Counted from the first letter of the stretch, positions 8,146-17,166 are shown. The stretch is 64,000 nt of DNA from Pseudoalteromonas carrageenovora IAM 12662 (GCF_900239935.1 NZ_LT965929.1:349001-413000), one strand, 5' to 3'. Translations and numbers: made by a program. The notes: generated by a model from the letters alone, not told the origin.

Positions 8146-8458
8146 GGCGTGTTGATCCTTGCGGATTGAAATTTGTTCAATCTAAGGGCGATTAAATCGC
8201 GGCGCGAGGTTTGTAACCTAGTGGGCTCGGTAACTGCTCCTGCGTTACCCTACTGGCTTACATCCATGTAAGAATAAGTAAAAACCGAGTAACAAAGAGT
8301 TTATCGCCCCTAAGCAGAACCCGAAGGGCAGCGCATGTTTGGCATTTATGCTGCGTTATCGCCTATTTATGGGGAATAACCACACTTCATAGGCTCTGCC
8401 TTGCCTAAAAACCAAACATACTGCTGCAAATTCAACCATCAAAGATTAACACGCCCTA
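8143..8458. repeat. Miniature inverted-repeat element, copy A
   Basis: A 316-base element with imperfect terminal inverted repeats: the left end TAGGGCGTGTTGATCCTT and the reverse complement of the right end agree at 16 of 18 positions. It has no ORF of note and fills the gap between the yddG stop and the convergent hydrolase gene. Copies B (21597) and C (48516) share most of the interior, including TCGCGGCGCGAGGTTTGTAA and TTATGGGGAATAACCACAC. Both ends carry TA, as expected for TA-targeting IS630/mariner-type MITEs. Mobility by such a transposase is inferred. Confidence 0.82.
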
Positions 8459-8466
8459 ACCTTTTT

Positions 8467-9333
8467 TTAGCTGTGTTTATTTAGCCACTCTAATGCGTGT
8501 GACCATAAACCATCTGACTTTTTACTAAAAAACTTCATATGGCCAATTTCTTTTAAGCCATAGTCTTTAGGGTTTAAGGTTAACTTACTCGCTTTTAATT
8601 TAGAAAATACCGAGAGCATATCGGCGACATTCGCGTTATTTGCAATGTCGTCGTCGGTGGCATTAACCCACATTGACGGCATAACTAAGGTGTTGTAACA
8701 GTGTTGAAATACGGTATCGCCAAATGCAGATTGCACATAACCTTGCGCGTTACACCATTTTTGCCACTGCTTAGCAACGCCTTTAGGTAGGGGCTCGCCC
8801 ATGCCAAACCACTGCGATTTAGTATGGCCAAATAGTGCGTTACTCACCGGAATAACCCCATTCATAAAAAATTGTGCTTTAACCTGATACGCCAAGCGCA
8901 TATTGGTTAATTTGCCCGACGAACAAGCAAAGTTAAACGCTGAGCTTAACTGATCTGCATTATGCATAAGCCCGACTAATTGCCCGCCAGCACTGTGGCC
9001 AACTAAATGATGGCGGGTGCCCGGAAAGGTTTTTTGCAAATACTCAAGTACGGCTGGCATGTCTTGCTCGCCCCAAGTTTGTAATGTGGCCTTACTTTTT
9101 TTAATACTGCGGTTAAGCGATTGGCCAATACCTCGGTTGTCAAAGGTAATTACGCCAAAGCCATGTTGCTGTAAGTAAGTAGCAAAGTTTGCATAAAACT
9201 GTTGTTTTATGCCGGTTGCGGGGGCAATCATCACCGCACCTTTAATAGGGCTGGTGGGTGTAAATAGGTGTGCGCTTATAGTTTGCCTGTCGTTACAGGT
9301 TATAGTGACGTGCTTTGAAGCTTGTATGTTCAT
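8467..9333 (-). CDS. Alpha/beta hydrolase (serine aminopeptidase S33-like)
   Basis: A 288-residue cytoplasmic alpha/beta-hydrolase. The nucleophile elbow is GHSAGG with Ser about 114; the oxyanion region is MIAPATGIKQQFY, and FDNRGIGQS near residue 65 is the usual strand-4 motif. The catalytic His is probably in IGHMKFF near the C-terminus. The start follows a TATTGTTGC... leader without a strong ribosome site. It stands alone: repeat copy A lies downstream and 200 bases of non-coding DNA upstream. Lipase, esterase or peptidase activity cannot be told apart from sequence alone. Confidence 0.8.
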   Translation of the reverse strand: MNIQASKHVTITCNDRQTISAHLFTPTSPIKGAVMIAPATGIKQQFYANFATYLQQHGFGVITFDNRGIGQSLNRSIKKSKATLQTWGEQDMPAVLEYLQKTFPGTRHHLVGHSAGGQLVGLMHNADQLSSAFNFACSSGKLTNMRLAYQVKAQFFMNGVIPVSNALFGHTKSQWFGMGEPLPKGVAKQWQKWCNAQGYVQSAFGDTVFQHCYNTLVMPSMWVNATDDDIANNANVADMLSVFSKLKASKLTLNPKDYGLKEIGHMKFFSKKSDGLWSHALEWLNKHS

Positions 9334-9537
9334 TACTTATTGTTGCTTTTTTAAATGCTCAATTCAAAAACTGTAGCTGGTTAGACCAGTTTAAGCAAGA
9401 ATAGAATAACAGCTTATAGCAAAGCTTAATTAATCGGGGGCGATATACCGGTTTGTAAAGTGTTTAGCGCTGACGTTTTGTAATGGGGCAAAGCAGTAAA
9501 AGGGGTTTAATTTGTTAGCTTAAACCCCGTTGTAAAA

Positions 9538-11088
9538 CTACTTTGGTGCGCTTGTATTATGAGCAGATTTTGCTTTTACTTTTTTGGCGCTAAAGTAAAA
9601 TATAAGTGCAAATACTACCGCACTAAAATCAACAGTAATACTTTGATAATATTTAAAATAGTGCTCTGTTGATATGGCTTGTAATAGGGTAGAGCCCGCC
9701 ATACATAAGCACAAACCTGCAAGGCTAACTAAACCCCAATAACTTGTGTGCTGAGACCCTTTTTTAAAGGCGTAAGCAACAAAAACAAAAAATACTATAT
9801 AGTAGCTATATAAATAGCTGTAATTTGCATTCGCTGTAAATTGGTTTACCCACTTACCTACTAACAAAGTGGCAACCACTGCAATTATTGACCCTAAGCA
9901 CACACCAATTGTTAAATTAGCCATAAAAAGAGTACTGCGTTTATTGGCATCTTTTTTAGCACGTTTGTCTAACCACAATAAATTACCTGAATAAAATAAG
10001 AACGCACCAAATAGTCCCATTACAAAGTAACCCCATCGGCCCCATTCACCTCCATACGTGCCAAAGTGCAACGAAAAGATGCTTGCAACCATGTTACCCC
10101 AGTGGCTTTCTTCACCTTGGGGGTAACTCGAGTTAAGGACTTCTAATGTATACGGCTGTAAAAATAAGTAGTCGGTATCTGGGCCTCTAACGACTGCGCT
10201 TTCGTTACTCATTTTAACAATTGCTGTAGGGCTGTTGGTATTTAGTCGACTTAATGCAATATGAATTGGCTCATAGCCTGGGGCATAGTTTTTTGCTGCT
10301 AAAAGCTGTTTTTCTATACTGGGTAAGTTTTCAATTTGGTAACTGTGCGCTGCTGGAGGAGGGCGCTGAAAAAACGATTTATCGTCGTAAAATGGCGACA
10401 ATCCATCATAAATTAAATCGTGAAAAGCAAACACAACAACGGTAAAGGCAATAATTAAGTGAAAAGGTAAGCTGGCGATCCCCACTAAATTATGGCTATC
10501 GAGCCAAAAGCGGCTTGGACCTTTTTCTTTTCTGATTGCAAAGAATGTTTTTACAAGTGTTGGCAATAAAATAATTACCCCAGACACCAACGCTAAAAAG
10601 TATAAAACCGACGCAATGCCCAGTATGTATACACCTGATTGGTCATGCCCAATTTCGCCAGCAAAACCAGCGGTACGATGCAGATAGTCTATTAAATCTG
10701 CGAGCTTACTTTCGCTTTTTTGCTCAATGACTAGCTCATTTTTACTATTTAAATGTAAAAGCTGTAATTGGTTATCAAGTGCCATTCCTCGCTCTTTACC
10801 TTGGCTGTACCAAGATAGCGGCGCTTGATCAGTTAATAAATCTATGGAAAAGCCATTACTCATTTGCTGAGGGTACTGCACAATAGCTTTATCTACTAAG
10901 GCTTGGTAGTCACTGGTTTTTGGCTCAGTTACAGGTGCGCTTACAGGCGTTGCCCAATCAGCTAGCTCATACTTAAACATAGTTAAGCTACCCGCGTAAA
11001 AGCCAATAAAAAGTACTAAGCCTGCAATGATCCCAGTCCAAGTATGAACACCTTGGTAGGTACGTAAAATATCTGCTCTTACTTTCAT
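9538..11088 (-). CDS. PepSY-associated TM helix protein (siderophore/iron uptake reductase type)
   Basis: A 516-residue inner-membrane protein with the PepSY-TM architecture: an N-terminal helix VHTWTGIIAGLVLFIGFY, a periplasmic PepSY region, a second helix near residues 150-180, histidine-bearing helices LDSHNLVGIASLPFHLII and a block SLHFGTYGGEWGRWGYF, then a C-terminal multi-helix extension. Such proteins accompany TonB siderophore receptors and are thought to reduce ferric-siderophores or help iron release at the inner membrane. Its start overlaps the DUF3649-like gene by four bases. The operon is divergent from a TonB receptor behind a Fur-like site, which supports an iron role. Confidence 0.83.
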   Translation of the reverse strand: MKVRADILRTYQGVHTWTGIIAGLVLFIGFYAGSLTMFKYELADWATPVSAPVTEPKTSDYQALVDKAIVQYPQQMSNGFSIDLLTDQAPLSWYSQGKERGMALDNQLQLLHLNSKNELVIEQKSESKLADLIDYLHRTAGFAGEIGHDQSGVYILGIASVLYFLALVSGVIILLPTLVKTFFAIRKEKGPSRFWLDSHNLVGIASLPFHLIIAFTVVVFAFHDLIYDGLSPFYDDKSFFQRPPPAAHSYQIENLPSIEKQLLAAKNYAPGYEPIHIALSRLNTNSPTAIVKMSNESAVVRGPDTDYLFLQPYTLEVLNSSYPQGEESHWGNMVASIFSLHFGTYGGEWGRWGYFVMGLFGAFLFYSGNLLWLDKRAKKDANKRSTLFMANLTIGVCLGSIIAVVATLLVGKWVNQFTANANYSYLYSYYIVFFVFVAYAFKKGSQHTSYWGLVSLAGLCLCMAGSTLLQAISTEHYFKYYQSITVDFSAVVFALIFYFSAKKVKAKSAHNTSAPK

Positions 11089-11381
11089 AGCCCATGCCCC
11101 AACATTAAAAATAAACTATAGAGCGTTATATTTAGCCCACCGAGAGTTAGCCATGCTTGCTTTGCAGATTTAAATAAATACGTGAAGCTAAAAATAGTTA
11201 GCCATATTAGTGGGATCATCCACATATTAAATTGTACCTTGTCGCGTGCATCTATTCCTCCGGGGCCATACCAGGCAAAAAATGCGACTAGAACAAATGC
11301 AAGAGCTAAGCCTAAAAGGCCTCCTGCTAGGCTTTTTCCTAGCCAAGTTGGTTTAATTTTTTGCCTTTGTAATGCGCTCAT
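11085..11381 (-). CDS. Small membrane protein, DUF3649-like (iron uptake operon)
   Basis: A 98-residue protein with three predicted helices: residues about 14-36, 50-66 and 75-95. The pattern of a Trp/Tyr-rich first loop and the position directly before a PepSY-TM gene match DUF3649 proteins. It overlaps its neighbours by four bases (downstream) and one base (upstream), so all three are translated together. Its molecular role in iron uptake is unknown. Confidence 0.65.
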   Translation of the reverse strand: MSALQRQKIKPTWLGKSLAGGLLGLALAFVLVAFFAWYGPGGIDARDKVQFNMWMIPLIWLTIFSFTYLFKSAKQAWLTLGGLNITLYSLFLMLGHGL

Positions 11382-11641
11382 TAGTTAATATCCTTACTTT
11401 TAAATAAGCTCGTAAATGGAACGATCATCAAGGCCAGCATAACCATTAAAAGAATAAAAAATGCGGCCGCAGCAGAGGTGAAAATATAAAAAGCTAAAGC
11501 GATTGCAGCTATAAAAAGAAGGGTTGCAAGTTTACGCCAGTGCTTAGATATAGGCTTTTTTAAAAACCTTTGATGGCGGTTGCTGCAATAGAGCAAGGTT
11601 GTAGCAATGAGCAGGATTAAAATAACAGTAAGTTGAAGCAT
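11381..11641 (-). CDS. Small membrane protein, DUF3325-like (iron uptake operon)
   Basis: An 86-residue protein with an N-terminal helix, the basic loop YCSNRHQRFLKKPISKHWRK and two further helices. A short helix followed by a basic loop of this form is characteristic of DUF3325 proteins, which sit with DUF3649 and PepSY-TM genes in iron-regulated operons. It is the first gene of the minus-strand operon; the Fur-like site lies 38-52 bases upstream of its ATG. Confidence 0.65.
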   Translation of the reverse strand: MLQLTVILILLIATTLLYCSNRHQRFLKKPISKHWRKLATLLFIAAIALAFYIFTSAAAAFFILLMVMLALMIVPFTSLFKSKDIN

Positions 11642-11678
11642 GGTCGCAGTTAGTTGTTAATGTTTATACTAGTGTAAA

Positions 11679-11693
11679 TGATAATTAAACTCA
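11679..11693. promoter_or_regulatory. Fur-box-like site in the divergent iron promoter region
   Basis: TGATAATTAAACTCA has a perfect left half of the 7-1-7 Fur motif (TGATAAT-N-ATTATCA) and four of seven matches in the right half. It sits between the divergent DUF3325 operon and the TonB receptor gene. The match is moderate; the surrounding gene content is the stronger argument. Confidence 0.45.
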
Positions 11694-11766
11694 ATTGCAA
11701 TGGCGTTGTGGTTGTGTTACTTTTTTTCGCCCCAGCAATATCAACTATTTATAAAAGGAAATAACC

Positions 11767-13818
11767 GTGGTTGCTTCATTTAAACGCAATAAACTGTCTT
11801 TATTTATTGCGAGTTCTTTAATATTTACTCAAAGCCAAGCTTTTGCCGATGACCAAACAAGTCGCGAGTCAATGGATACTATTGTGGTCACAGGTGAAAA
11901 AATTGAAAAATCACTCAAAGATACAATTACATCGGTAGCGGTAGTAGATAAATCGTTATTAGAAAATGGACAACTATCTTCAGTTTCTGACGCTTTAGCC
12001 GAAATGGCCAATGTGGTTGTACTTACTGGTGCCGTGCCTGATATGCGTGGGGTATCGGGCAATGGCGGCGCCACCGGTTTTAATTCGTTTAGTGGTGGTT
12101 CAAAGGCCCGTGTTTCAACATTGGTTGATGGTGTAAGCCAGCCATTTGTGGCTGATTTAACTGGCGACACAGGCTTATGGGATATAGACCAAATTGCGGT
12201 ATACCGCGGGCCACAATCTACTAGTAATGGTCGTAATAGTATTGGTGGTGCTGTTTATATGACAACCAAAGCACCCACACAAGATTTTGAAGGTGCCGTG
12301 CGTGTAGGGTACAAAAACCAAGACAACTACTTCGATACTGCGGCAGTTGTTTCGGGTGGATTAATTGATGATGTACTCGCATTTCGCTTATCTACTCAAT
12401 ATGTTAACGGCGAAACGTTTAGCAACCCAACACACTACGAAACTAACCCAACGGATAAAAACCTTAACGAGCTCAATACCAGTAGTACGCGTGCAAAGTT
12501 ATTATATACCCCAACTTCAGACTTATCGGTGCAGCTAACTTATTCAACGTACAGCGAAGAGGGTAATACCGGCCGTAAATATTTTGAAGGTGATGAACCA
12601 ACGGATTATATTCCACTATTTCAGCGCGATATGGATACGCAGTCAGATACAACGCAGGTAGATATTAGCTATAAAATTAACGATAACTTCTCGTTCGATA
12701 TTTTACTTGCTTATATGGATTACGAATGGGGCTACGAAGCATATGAAGCACTTGCTAGTGCTGAGTCTGATGTGTCGATGGATGAAAAAAATATCACCAT
12801 TGATAGCAAGCTAAACTTTGGCTTAAACAGTGACTTTTACTCGGGCTTTGTGGGTATTGCATATTTTGACCGTGATCAAGATTTTAAAAGTGTAGGCGCA
12901 ACAGATTATTTTGGTGACGACAGCAGTGACTCAAAAGCAATTTATTCAGAAACAAGCTTTAAGTTAAGCAAAGCGTTTACGCTTACCGCAGGGCTTAGAA
13001 TAGAGCGCGAAGAGCAGCTTCGTAATTTTGATATGGCTTTTGGAGGCAGTAGATTAGTTGAGCAACTAGATGATTCCAATACTATAAAATTACCTACATT
13101 AGCGATTCAATACAAAATTACAGATGAAACAACGTTATCGGCCAGCGCCCGTAGAGGCTACAACTCTGGTGGCGGCGCGTTAGATTTTACCGCACAAGAG
13201 TATTACTACTACGACCAAGAATCAGTAAACACCTACGAGCTAGGCTCGCGCAGTGTGCTTAATAATGGTGATATTAATATTAGCGCGAACATTTTTTATA
13301 ATAACTTTGACGGGTATCAAGCGTTAAGCTCAGATAGAAAAATCACTAATATTGATGATGCACATAGCTATGGTTTAGAGCTTGAAGCCTACAGTATGTT
13401 AGGTGAGCAATGGCAACTACATGCAGGGCTTGGGTTACTTAAAACTAAAATAGATGAATCAGCCACGTACAGCGATGCAGTTGGCAACGGGCTTAACTCT
13501 GCACCAGAGCTTACAGCTAGCTTAGGGTTATCGCATTGGTTTACTGATAGCTTAAAGGTTAATGTAAGTGCTAATTATGTGGATGAATATTATGGTGATT
13601 TAACTAATACACAAGAGCGTATTGCCGGTGGTTATACAATTACACGTGCCACAATTAGTTACGATAGTGAGCATTGGTTAATGAGTGCTTATATTAACAA
13701 CGCCTTAGATGAAGAAGCATATACATCGGTAGAACCTGCTAGCGGGCGTTACCCAACAGGCTATGTGGCTGTTGTTAACCCTCAAACGCTTGGTGCATCT
13801 GTAACGTATCGCTTTTAA
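11767..13818 (+). CDS. TonB-dependent outer-membrane receptor (probable ferric siderophore)
   Basis: A 683-residue receptor. A signal peptide ends about residue 27 (SQAFA-DD), followed by a TonB box like DTIVVTG, the plug domain with VDGVSQPF and YRGPQSTSNGRNSIGGAVY, and a 22-strand barrel ending in the terminal Phe of ASVTYRF. The start codon is GTG at 11767, preceded by AAAGGAAATAACC; no ATG lies in a suitable place. It is divergent from the PepSY operon across a Fur-like site, suggesting ferric-siderophore import. A hairpin terminator follows at 13833. Confidence 0.85.
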   Translation: MVASFKRNKLSLFIASSLIFTQSQAFADDQTSRESMDTIVVTGEKIEKSLKDTITSVAVVDKSLLENGQLSSVSDALAEMANVVVLTGAVPDMRGVSGNGGATGFNSFSGGSKARVSTLVDGVSQPFVADLTGDTGLWDIDQIAVYRGPQSTSNGRNSIGGAVYMTTKAPTQDFEGAVRVGYKNQDNYFDTAAVVSGGLIDDVLAFRLSTQYVNGETFSNPTHYETNPTDKNLNELNTSSTRAKLLYTPTSDLSVQLTYSTYSEEGNTGRKYFEGDEPTDYIPLFQRDMDTQSDTTQVDISYKINDNFSFDILLAYMDYEWGYEAYEALASAESDVSMDEKNITIDSKLNFGLNSDFYSGFVGIAYFDRDQDFKSVGATDYFGDDSSDSKAIYSETSFKLSKAFTLTAGLRIEREEQLRNFDMAFGGSRLVEQLDDSNTIKLPTLAIQYKITDETTLSASARRGYNSGGGALDFTAQEYYYYDQESVNTYELGSRSVLNNGDINISANIFYNNFDGYQALSSDRKITNIDDAHSYGLELEAYSMLGEQWQLHAGLGLLKTKIDESATYSDAVGNGLNSAPELTASLGLSHWFTDSLKVNVSANYVDEYYGDLTNTQERIAGGYTITRATISYDSEHWLMSAYINNALDEEAYTSVEPASGRYPTGYVAVVNPQTLGASVTYRF

Positions 13819-13832
13819 TTTTTAAAAAAGGG

Positions 13833-13870
13833 AGTGAGACAGTTATTGAATAAAACGCGTCTCACTTTTA
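13833..13870 (+). terminator. Terminator hairpin after the TonB receptor gene
   Basis: Arms AGTGAGAC (13833-13840) and GTCTCACT (13859-13866) pair perfectly around an 18-base loop and are followed by TTTTA, 15 bases after the stop codon. Confidence 0.6.
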
Positions 13871-13939
13871 TATAACTCACTGTGATTATTGATGTGTTCT
13901 CTCCTCAATTACTGAGTGTGAGTGGTAAATAATAACGTA

Positions 13940-14431
13940 TTAATTTTGTTTATTTACCTGTGCTAGTAAGTCGAGCACTTTTTGTTGACCAAAAGTTTGT
14001 GCAAATTGCTCAGCGGTTTGGCCTGCTTTGTTTTGATGTGCGTTATCGCAATCAAGGCTAACAAGTGTTTTAGCTATGCTAAATTCACCTCTAAATATTG
14101 CGGCCATTAGAGCTGTGTTACCGCGGTTGTCTTCAAGGCACGCATTAGCACCTAATTGCAGTAAGGTATTTACCGTGCTTTTATTACCATGGTAGGTGGC
14201 AATCATGAGGGCGGTGTAGCCTTTGTTGTTGTAGCTGTTGATAGGAATACCAGCATCAACAAACTGCGTAATAACGGCTGTGTCGTCGGTGCGCGCGGCA
14301 GCAAAGTAATAAGCAAGTAGGCTTTCGTACTGTGTTTGGGCGGTTGTTGGCTCATTTACAGTGCTTTGTTGTTCATTACCAAAGCTTGAAAAGCTCATCA
14401 CTAAAGTAAATATTATAAGTAATTTACGCAT
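13940..14431 (-). CDS. ankB: AnkB-like periplasmic ankyrin-repeat protein
   Basis: A 163-residue protein with a signal peptide ending near residue 18 (SFSSFG-NEQ). Ankyrin repeats run from about residue 48 to 150, with units such as NNKGYTALMIATYHGNKSTV and NRGNTALMAAIFRGEFSIA. In Pseudomonas aeruginosa the ankyrin protein AnkB follows katB and supports full catalase activity and peroxide resistance. Here it follows a secreted KatB-type catalase by 64 bases with a terminator-like hairpin between them. The partnership is inferred from this conserved arrangement. Confidence 0.82.
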   Translation of the reverse strand: MRKLLIIFTLVMSFSSFGNEQQSTVNEPTTAQTQYESLLAYYFAAARTDDTAVITQFVDAGIPINSYNNKGYTALMIATYHGNKSTVNTLLQLGANACLEDNRGNTALMAAIFRGEFSIAKTLVSLDCDNAHQNKAGQTAEQFAQTFGQQKVLDLLAQVNKQN

Positions 14432-14450
14432 ACGGTTTACCTTTTAAAAA

Positions 14451-14480
14451 AAAGAGGAAGGGAGAGTCGGTCCTTCCTCT
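14451..14480 (-). terminator. Terminator or attenuator between katB and ankB
   Basis: On the minus strand AGAGGAAGG (14480-14472) pairs with CCTTCCTCT (14461-14453) and is followed by a run of about eight T. This intrinsic-terminator shape between two genes of one putative operon would lower ankB relative to katB. Confidence 0.62.
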
Positions 14481-14495
14481 AGGTTGGGTAATCTA

Positions 14496-16034
14496 TTAAA
14501 GCTTAGCGGCTAGTTGCTTAACTTGTTTCATGTCACCATTTACGGCTTTAGTTAAACGTGTACCGTATTCGCTGTCTGCTTTGTAGAAGTGGCTAAGCAT
14601 TTTGTGCATAACTTTACTGTCTTTCACTTTGCCTAAATCGCCAGCTAAGTTGTTAACCAAGTTAGTACGCTCTTGCTTACTAAAGCCACGGTAAAGTACG
14701 CCAGCTTGAGCAAAGTTTTGCTGCTTTTTAATCGCTGCTTGTTGTACGTAACCTTTAAGCTCTGTGTTACTTCTGCGTGCAATTGGGTTTTCTGCAACAT
14801 TTTCGTGACTAGGTTGGTAGTTCACGTTACTAGTTGTATTACTGTAGTTCATTGCGCCGTCTTGGTTGTAGTTAACCACTTCAACTTTTGCACGGTTAAT
14901 TGGCAATTGCTGGTGGTTAGCACCTAAGCGGTACATTTGTGTATCAGCGTATGAAAAAACACGCCCTTGTAATAGTCTGTCTTCTGAAGGCTCAATACCT
15001 GGAATTACATTTGCCGGTGCCATTGCAACTTGTTCTGTAGATTGGAAGAAGTTAGTTGGCATACGGTTTAAGGTCATTGTTCCTACTTTAGTTTCTTTCA
15101 CGTCTAACCACATTTTTGTTGCATCTAATGGGTTGTAGTCAAAGTCATCTAACTGCGATGGATCAAGTGTTTTAATGTATAGGTCCCACTTAGGGAAGTT
15201 GCCTTTACCAATTTCGCTGTAAAGGTCACGAGTTAAGTGTTGGAAGTCTTTACCTTGCACTTCGTTTACTTCTTTAGCATCAAGGTTGTCTATACCTTGC
15301 TGGCTTACCCAATGAAACTTAACGTATTTAACATCGCCTGATTTATTAATCATTTTGTATGCGTGTACGCCCCAGCCATCCATTTTACGTAGGCTTGCTG
15401 GTGTACCGTAGTCACTGTAAACCCACGTTAGCATGTGAGTAGAGCCCGGCTCGTAAGAGAAAAAGTCAAAAAAGCGGTTAGGATCTTGAATGTTATCTAC
15501 CGGAGATGGCTTTAACGAGTGAACCATATCTGGGAATTTGATCGCATCACGAATAAAGAACACCGGTAAGTTGTTACCTACTAAATCCCAGTTGCCTTCG
15601 TCTGTGTAAAATTTTGTAGCAAAACCACGTGGGTCACGAAGCGTTTCTGGACTACCTTTAGAGTGAATTACAGAAGAAAAACGTACAAATACGTCAGTTT
15701 CTTTGCCTGCTTCTGCAAATGGCGCTGCAATTGTTAAATCGTCTAATTCTTTAGATGCAACAAATACACCGTGTGCACCGGTACCACGCGCATGCACTAC
15801 ACGCTCAGGAATACGTTCACGGGCAAAGCGTTGTAGCTTTTGAATTAGTTGTACGTCTTCAAGTAATACACTGCCGCGCTCGCCAGCAGTCATTGAGTTT
15901 TGGTTATCGCCAACAGCTGCGCCGTTGTCTTTAGTAAGTGTAGTGGCAGCACTTGCAGGTAATGCCATTGCTAGTGCTAACGCACTCAGCGTTAATGTAG
16001 ATTTATTATTAATAGTATTTTTTTGAGTATTCAT
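14496..16034 (-). CDS. katB: Periplasmic catalase, KatB type
   Basis: A 512-residue monofunctional haem catalase with a signal peptide ending about residue 29 (ALPASAA). Catalytic His81 is in RVVHARGTGAHG, the distal Asn154 in LVGNNLPVFF, and the haem-ligand Tyr362 in RVFSYADTQMYR. Members of this small-subunit clade with signal peptides act in the periplasm against external hydrogen peroxide. An AnkB-like gene follows. The 370-base upstream gap holds repeated GATTG/CAATC words but no OxyR site I would defend. Length and residues are normal, so the enzyme should be active. Confidence 0.92.
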   Translation of the reverse strand: MNTQKNTINNKSTLTLSALALAMALPASAATTLTKDNGAAVGDNQNSMTAGERGSVLLEDVQLIQKLQRFARERIPERVVHARGTGAHGVFVASKELDDLTIAAPFAEAGKETDVFVRFSSVIHSKGSPETLRDPRGFATKFYTDEGNWDLVGNNLPVFFIRDAIKFPDMVHSLKPSPVDNIQDPNRFFDFFSYEPGSTHMLTWVYSDYGTPASLRKMDGWGVHAYKMINKSGDVKYVKFHWVSQQGIDNLDAKEVNEVQGKDFQHLTRDLYSEIGKGNFPKWDLYIKTLDPSQLDDFDYNPLDATKMWLDVKETKVGTMTLNRMPTNFFQSTEQVAMAPANVIPGIEPSEDRLLQGRVFSYADTQMYRLGANHQQLPINRAKVEVVNYNQDGAMNYSNTTSNVNYQPSHENVAENPIARRSNTELKGYVQQAAIKKQQNFAQAGVLYRGFSKQERTNLVNNLAGDLGKVKDSKVMHKMLSHFYKADSEYGTRLTKAVNGDMKQVKQLAAKL

Positions 16035-16276
16035 TGTCGACCTCGTCTTAATAAAGTGCCGGCAGTGTTGCAGGCTGTTTAACTGTTAACGAGTGTATTA
16101 ACAAAACGATTTTCGGTAAAATTGATTGTTTAGATTGTTGCCATCATAAAATTAGATTGGATGTAGATAGCATTAATCAATTTAATCAATGAAGGGTGAA
16201 ATATTCGACCTTAGTCGTAATTGCATTTTTGAAACCAATGAAAATACAGACTATTTCATAATTAATGAATAAATAT

Positions 16277-16291
16277 TCACCAGTTTGGTGC
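16277..16291. promoter_or_regulatory. Palindrome TCACC-N5-GGTGC upstream of the HAD gene
   Basis: TCACCAGTTTGGTGC is a dyad of CACC/GGTG halves. Read in reverse complement it is GCACCAAACTGGTGA, nearly the same as the second palindrome at 16374. It also resembles an NtrC half-site pair. The regulator is unknown. Confidence 0.4.
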
Positions 16292-16373
16292 GTTTTAACC
16301 TAACAAGATGTTGACTTATTATTACAATAAAGAGAATATGCTCACTTGCTGGGCTTATGCTCAAGTTAAGGTT

Positions 16374-16389
16374 GCACCAAACTAGGTGT
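16374..16389. promoter_or_regulatory. Palindrome GCACC-N6-GGTGT just before the HAD gene
   Basis: GCACCAAACTAGGTGT lies 15 bases before the ATG at 16405 and differs from the inverted copy at 16277 mainly by one inserted A. Its place would suit a repressor site. Confidence 0.4.
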
Positions 16390-16404
16390 ATAAAAAGGGG
16401 CAAT

Positions 16405-17076
16405 ATGAATACTAAAATTGAATTAGTTATTTTTGATTGTGATGGCGTTGTTATAGATAGCGAAATATTAAGCGCACAAGTGTTAATAAATATGCTTGCA
16501 GAGATTGGCGTTAATATTGACCGTGCTTATGTACAACAATATTTTTTGGGCTGTAACTTTAAAACAGTGACCCAAAACTTATTTGATACTTTTAACGTGA
16601 CCCTAGCTGAGAGTTTTGAAGCCGATTACCGAGAAGCACTATTAAACGAGTTCGAAACTGCATTAATGCCAACAAATAGCATTAAAGAAGTTTTACAACG
16701 CCTAGCGGTACCTTGTTGTATTGCTACAAGCAGTAGCCCTAAGCGCACAGCTAAAGCACTGAATGTTGTAAACCTTGAGCAGCACTTTAATAAGGTGTTT
16801 ACCTCAAGTGAGGTAAAGAATGGTAAACCAGCGCCCGATTTATTTTTACATGCCGCTGAGCAAATGGGCGTTAAGCCACAAAATTGTTTAGTGATTGAAG
16901 ACTCTAAAGCCGGCGTATGCGCTGCACTTGCCGCTAATATGCAAGTGCTGCATTACAGTGGCGGCGGACATATGCAAGATGCTGTGAACTTTGTTCACCA
17001 AGCATACCCAGACGTTGCACACTTAACGCACTGGGATGAATTTTACAATCAGTACCCGGCATTACAGACACAGTAA
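16405..17076 (+). CDS. HAD-superfamily (subfamily IA) phosphatase
   Basis: From the ATG at 16405 (MNTKIELVIFDCDGVV, ribosome site AAGGGG) the protein has 223 residues; the upstream in-frame ATG has no ribosome site and would cross a palindrome. HAD motif I is DCDGVVIDSE, motif II is TSSSPKR, the motif III lysine is in NGKPAPDLF, and motif IV is VIEDSKAGVCAA, followed by the GGGHM region. These resemble beta-phosphoglucomutase/sugar-phosphate phosphatases such as YniC or mannitol-1-phosphatase. It precedes the permease, mannitol dehydrogenase and fructokinase genes on the same strand, so a polyol- or hexose-phosphate is a plausible substrate. Confidence 0.8.
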   Translation: MNTKIELVIFDCDGVVIDSEILSAQVLINMLAEIGVNIDRAYVQQYFLGCNFKTVTQNLFDTFNVTLAESFEADYREALLNEFETALMPTNSIKEVLQRLAVPCCIATSSSPKRTAKALNVVNLEQHFNKVFTSSEVKNGKPAPDLFLHAAEQMGVKPQNCLVIEDSKAGVCAALAANMQVLHYSGGGHMQDAVNFVHQAYPDVAHLTHWDEFYNQYPALQTQ

Positions 17077-17085
17077 TAAATTAAC

Positions 17086-17122
17086 GCGTTAGGCTCTCAA
17101 ACACTGACAGAGCGTAACGCTA
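17086..17122 (+). terminator. Weak hairpin after the HAD gene
   Basis: Arms at 17086-17097 and 17109-17120 pair over 12 bases with one mismatch. No real T tract follows, so partial read-through to the permease operon is possible. Confidence 0.35.
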
Positions 17123-17166
17123 AAAGCATTAATTATTAGGTAGTTACAGTAGTATTATAAAGAGGC

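Larger units (their letters stand above)
16035..16404. other. Divergent intergenic region between katB and the HAD phosphatase gene
   Basis: No gene is seen in these 370 bases. The part near katB carries AT-rich repeats (GATTG twice at 16123-16137 and ATCAAT twice at 16175-16190). Two related palindromes near the HAD gene are listed separately. A clear -35/-10 pair could not be fixed. Confidence 0.4.

Noticed and set aside
16035-16200. OxyR binding site upstream of katB
   Set aside because: GATTG/ATCAAT repeats are present, but I could not align the four spaced ATAG-type contacts of an OxyR site.
16290-16404. Sigma-54 promoter before the HAD gene
   Set aside because: The NtrC-like palindrome prompted a search, but no GG-N10-GC element was found.
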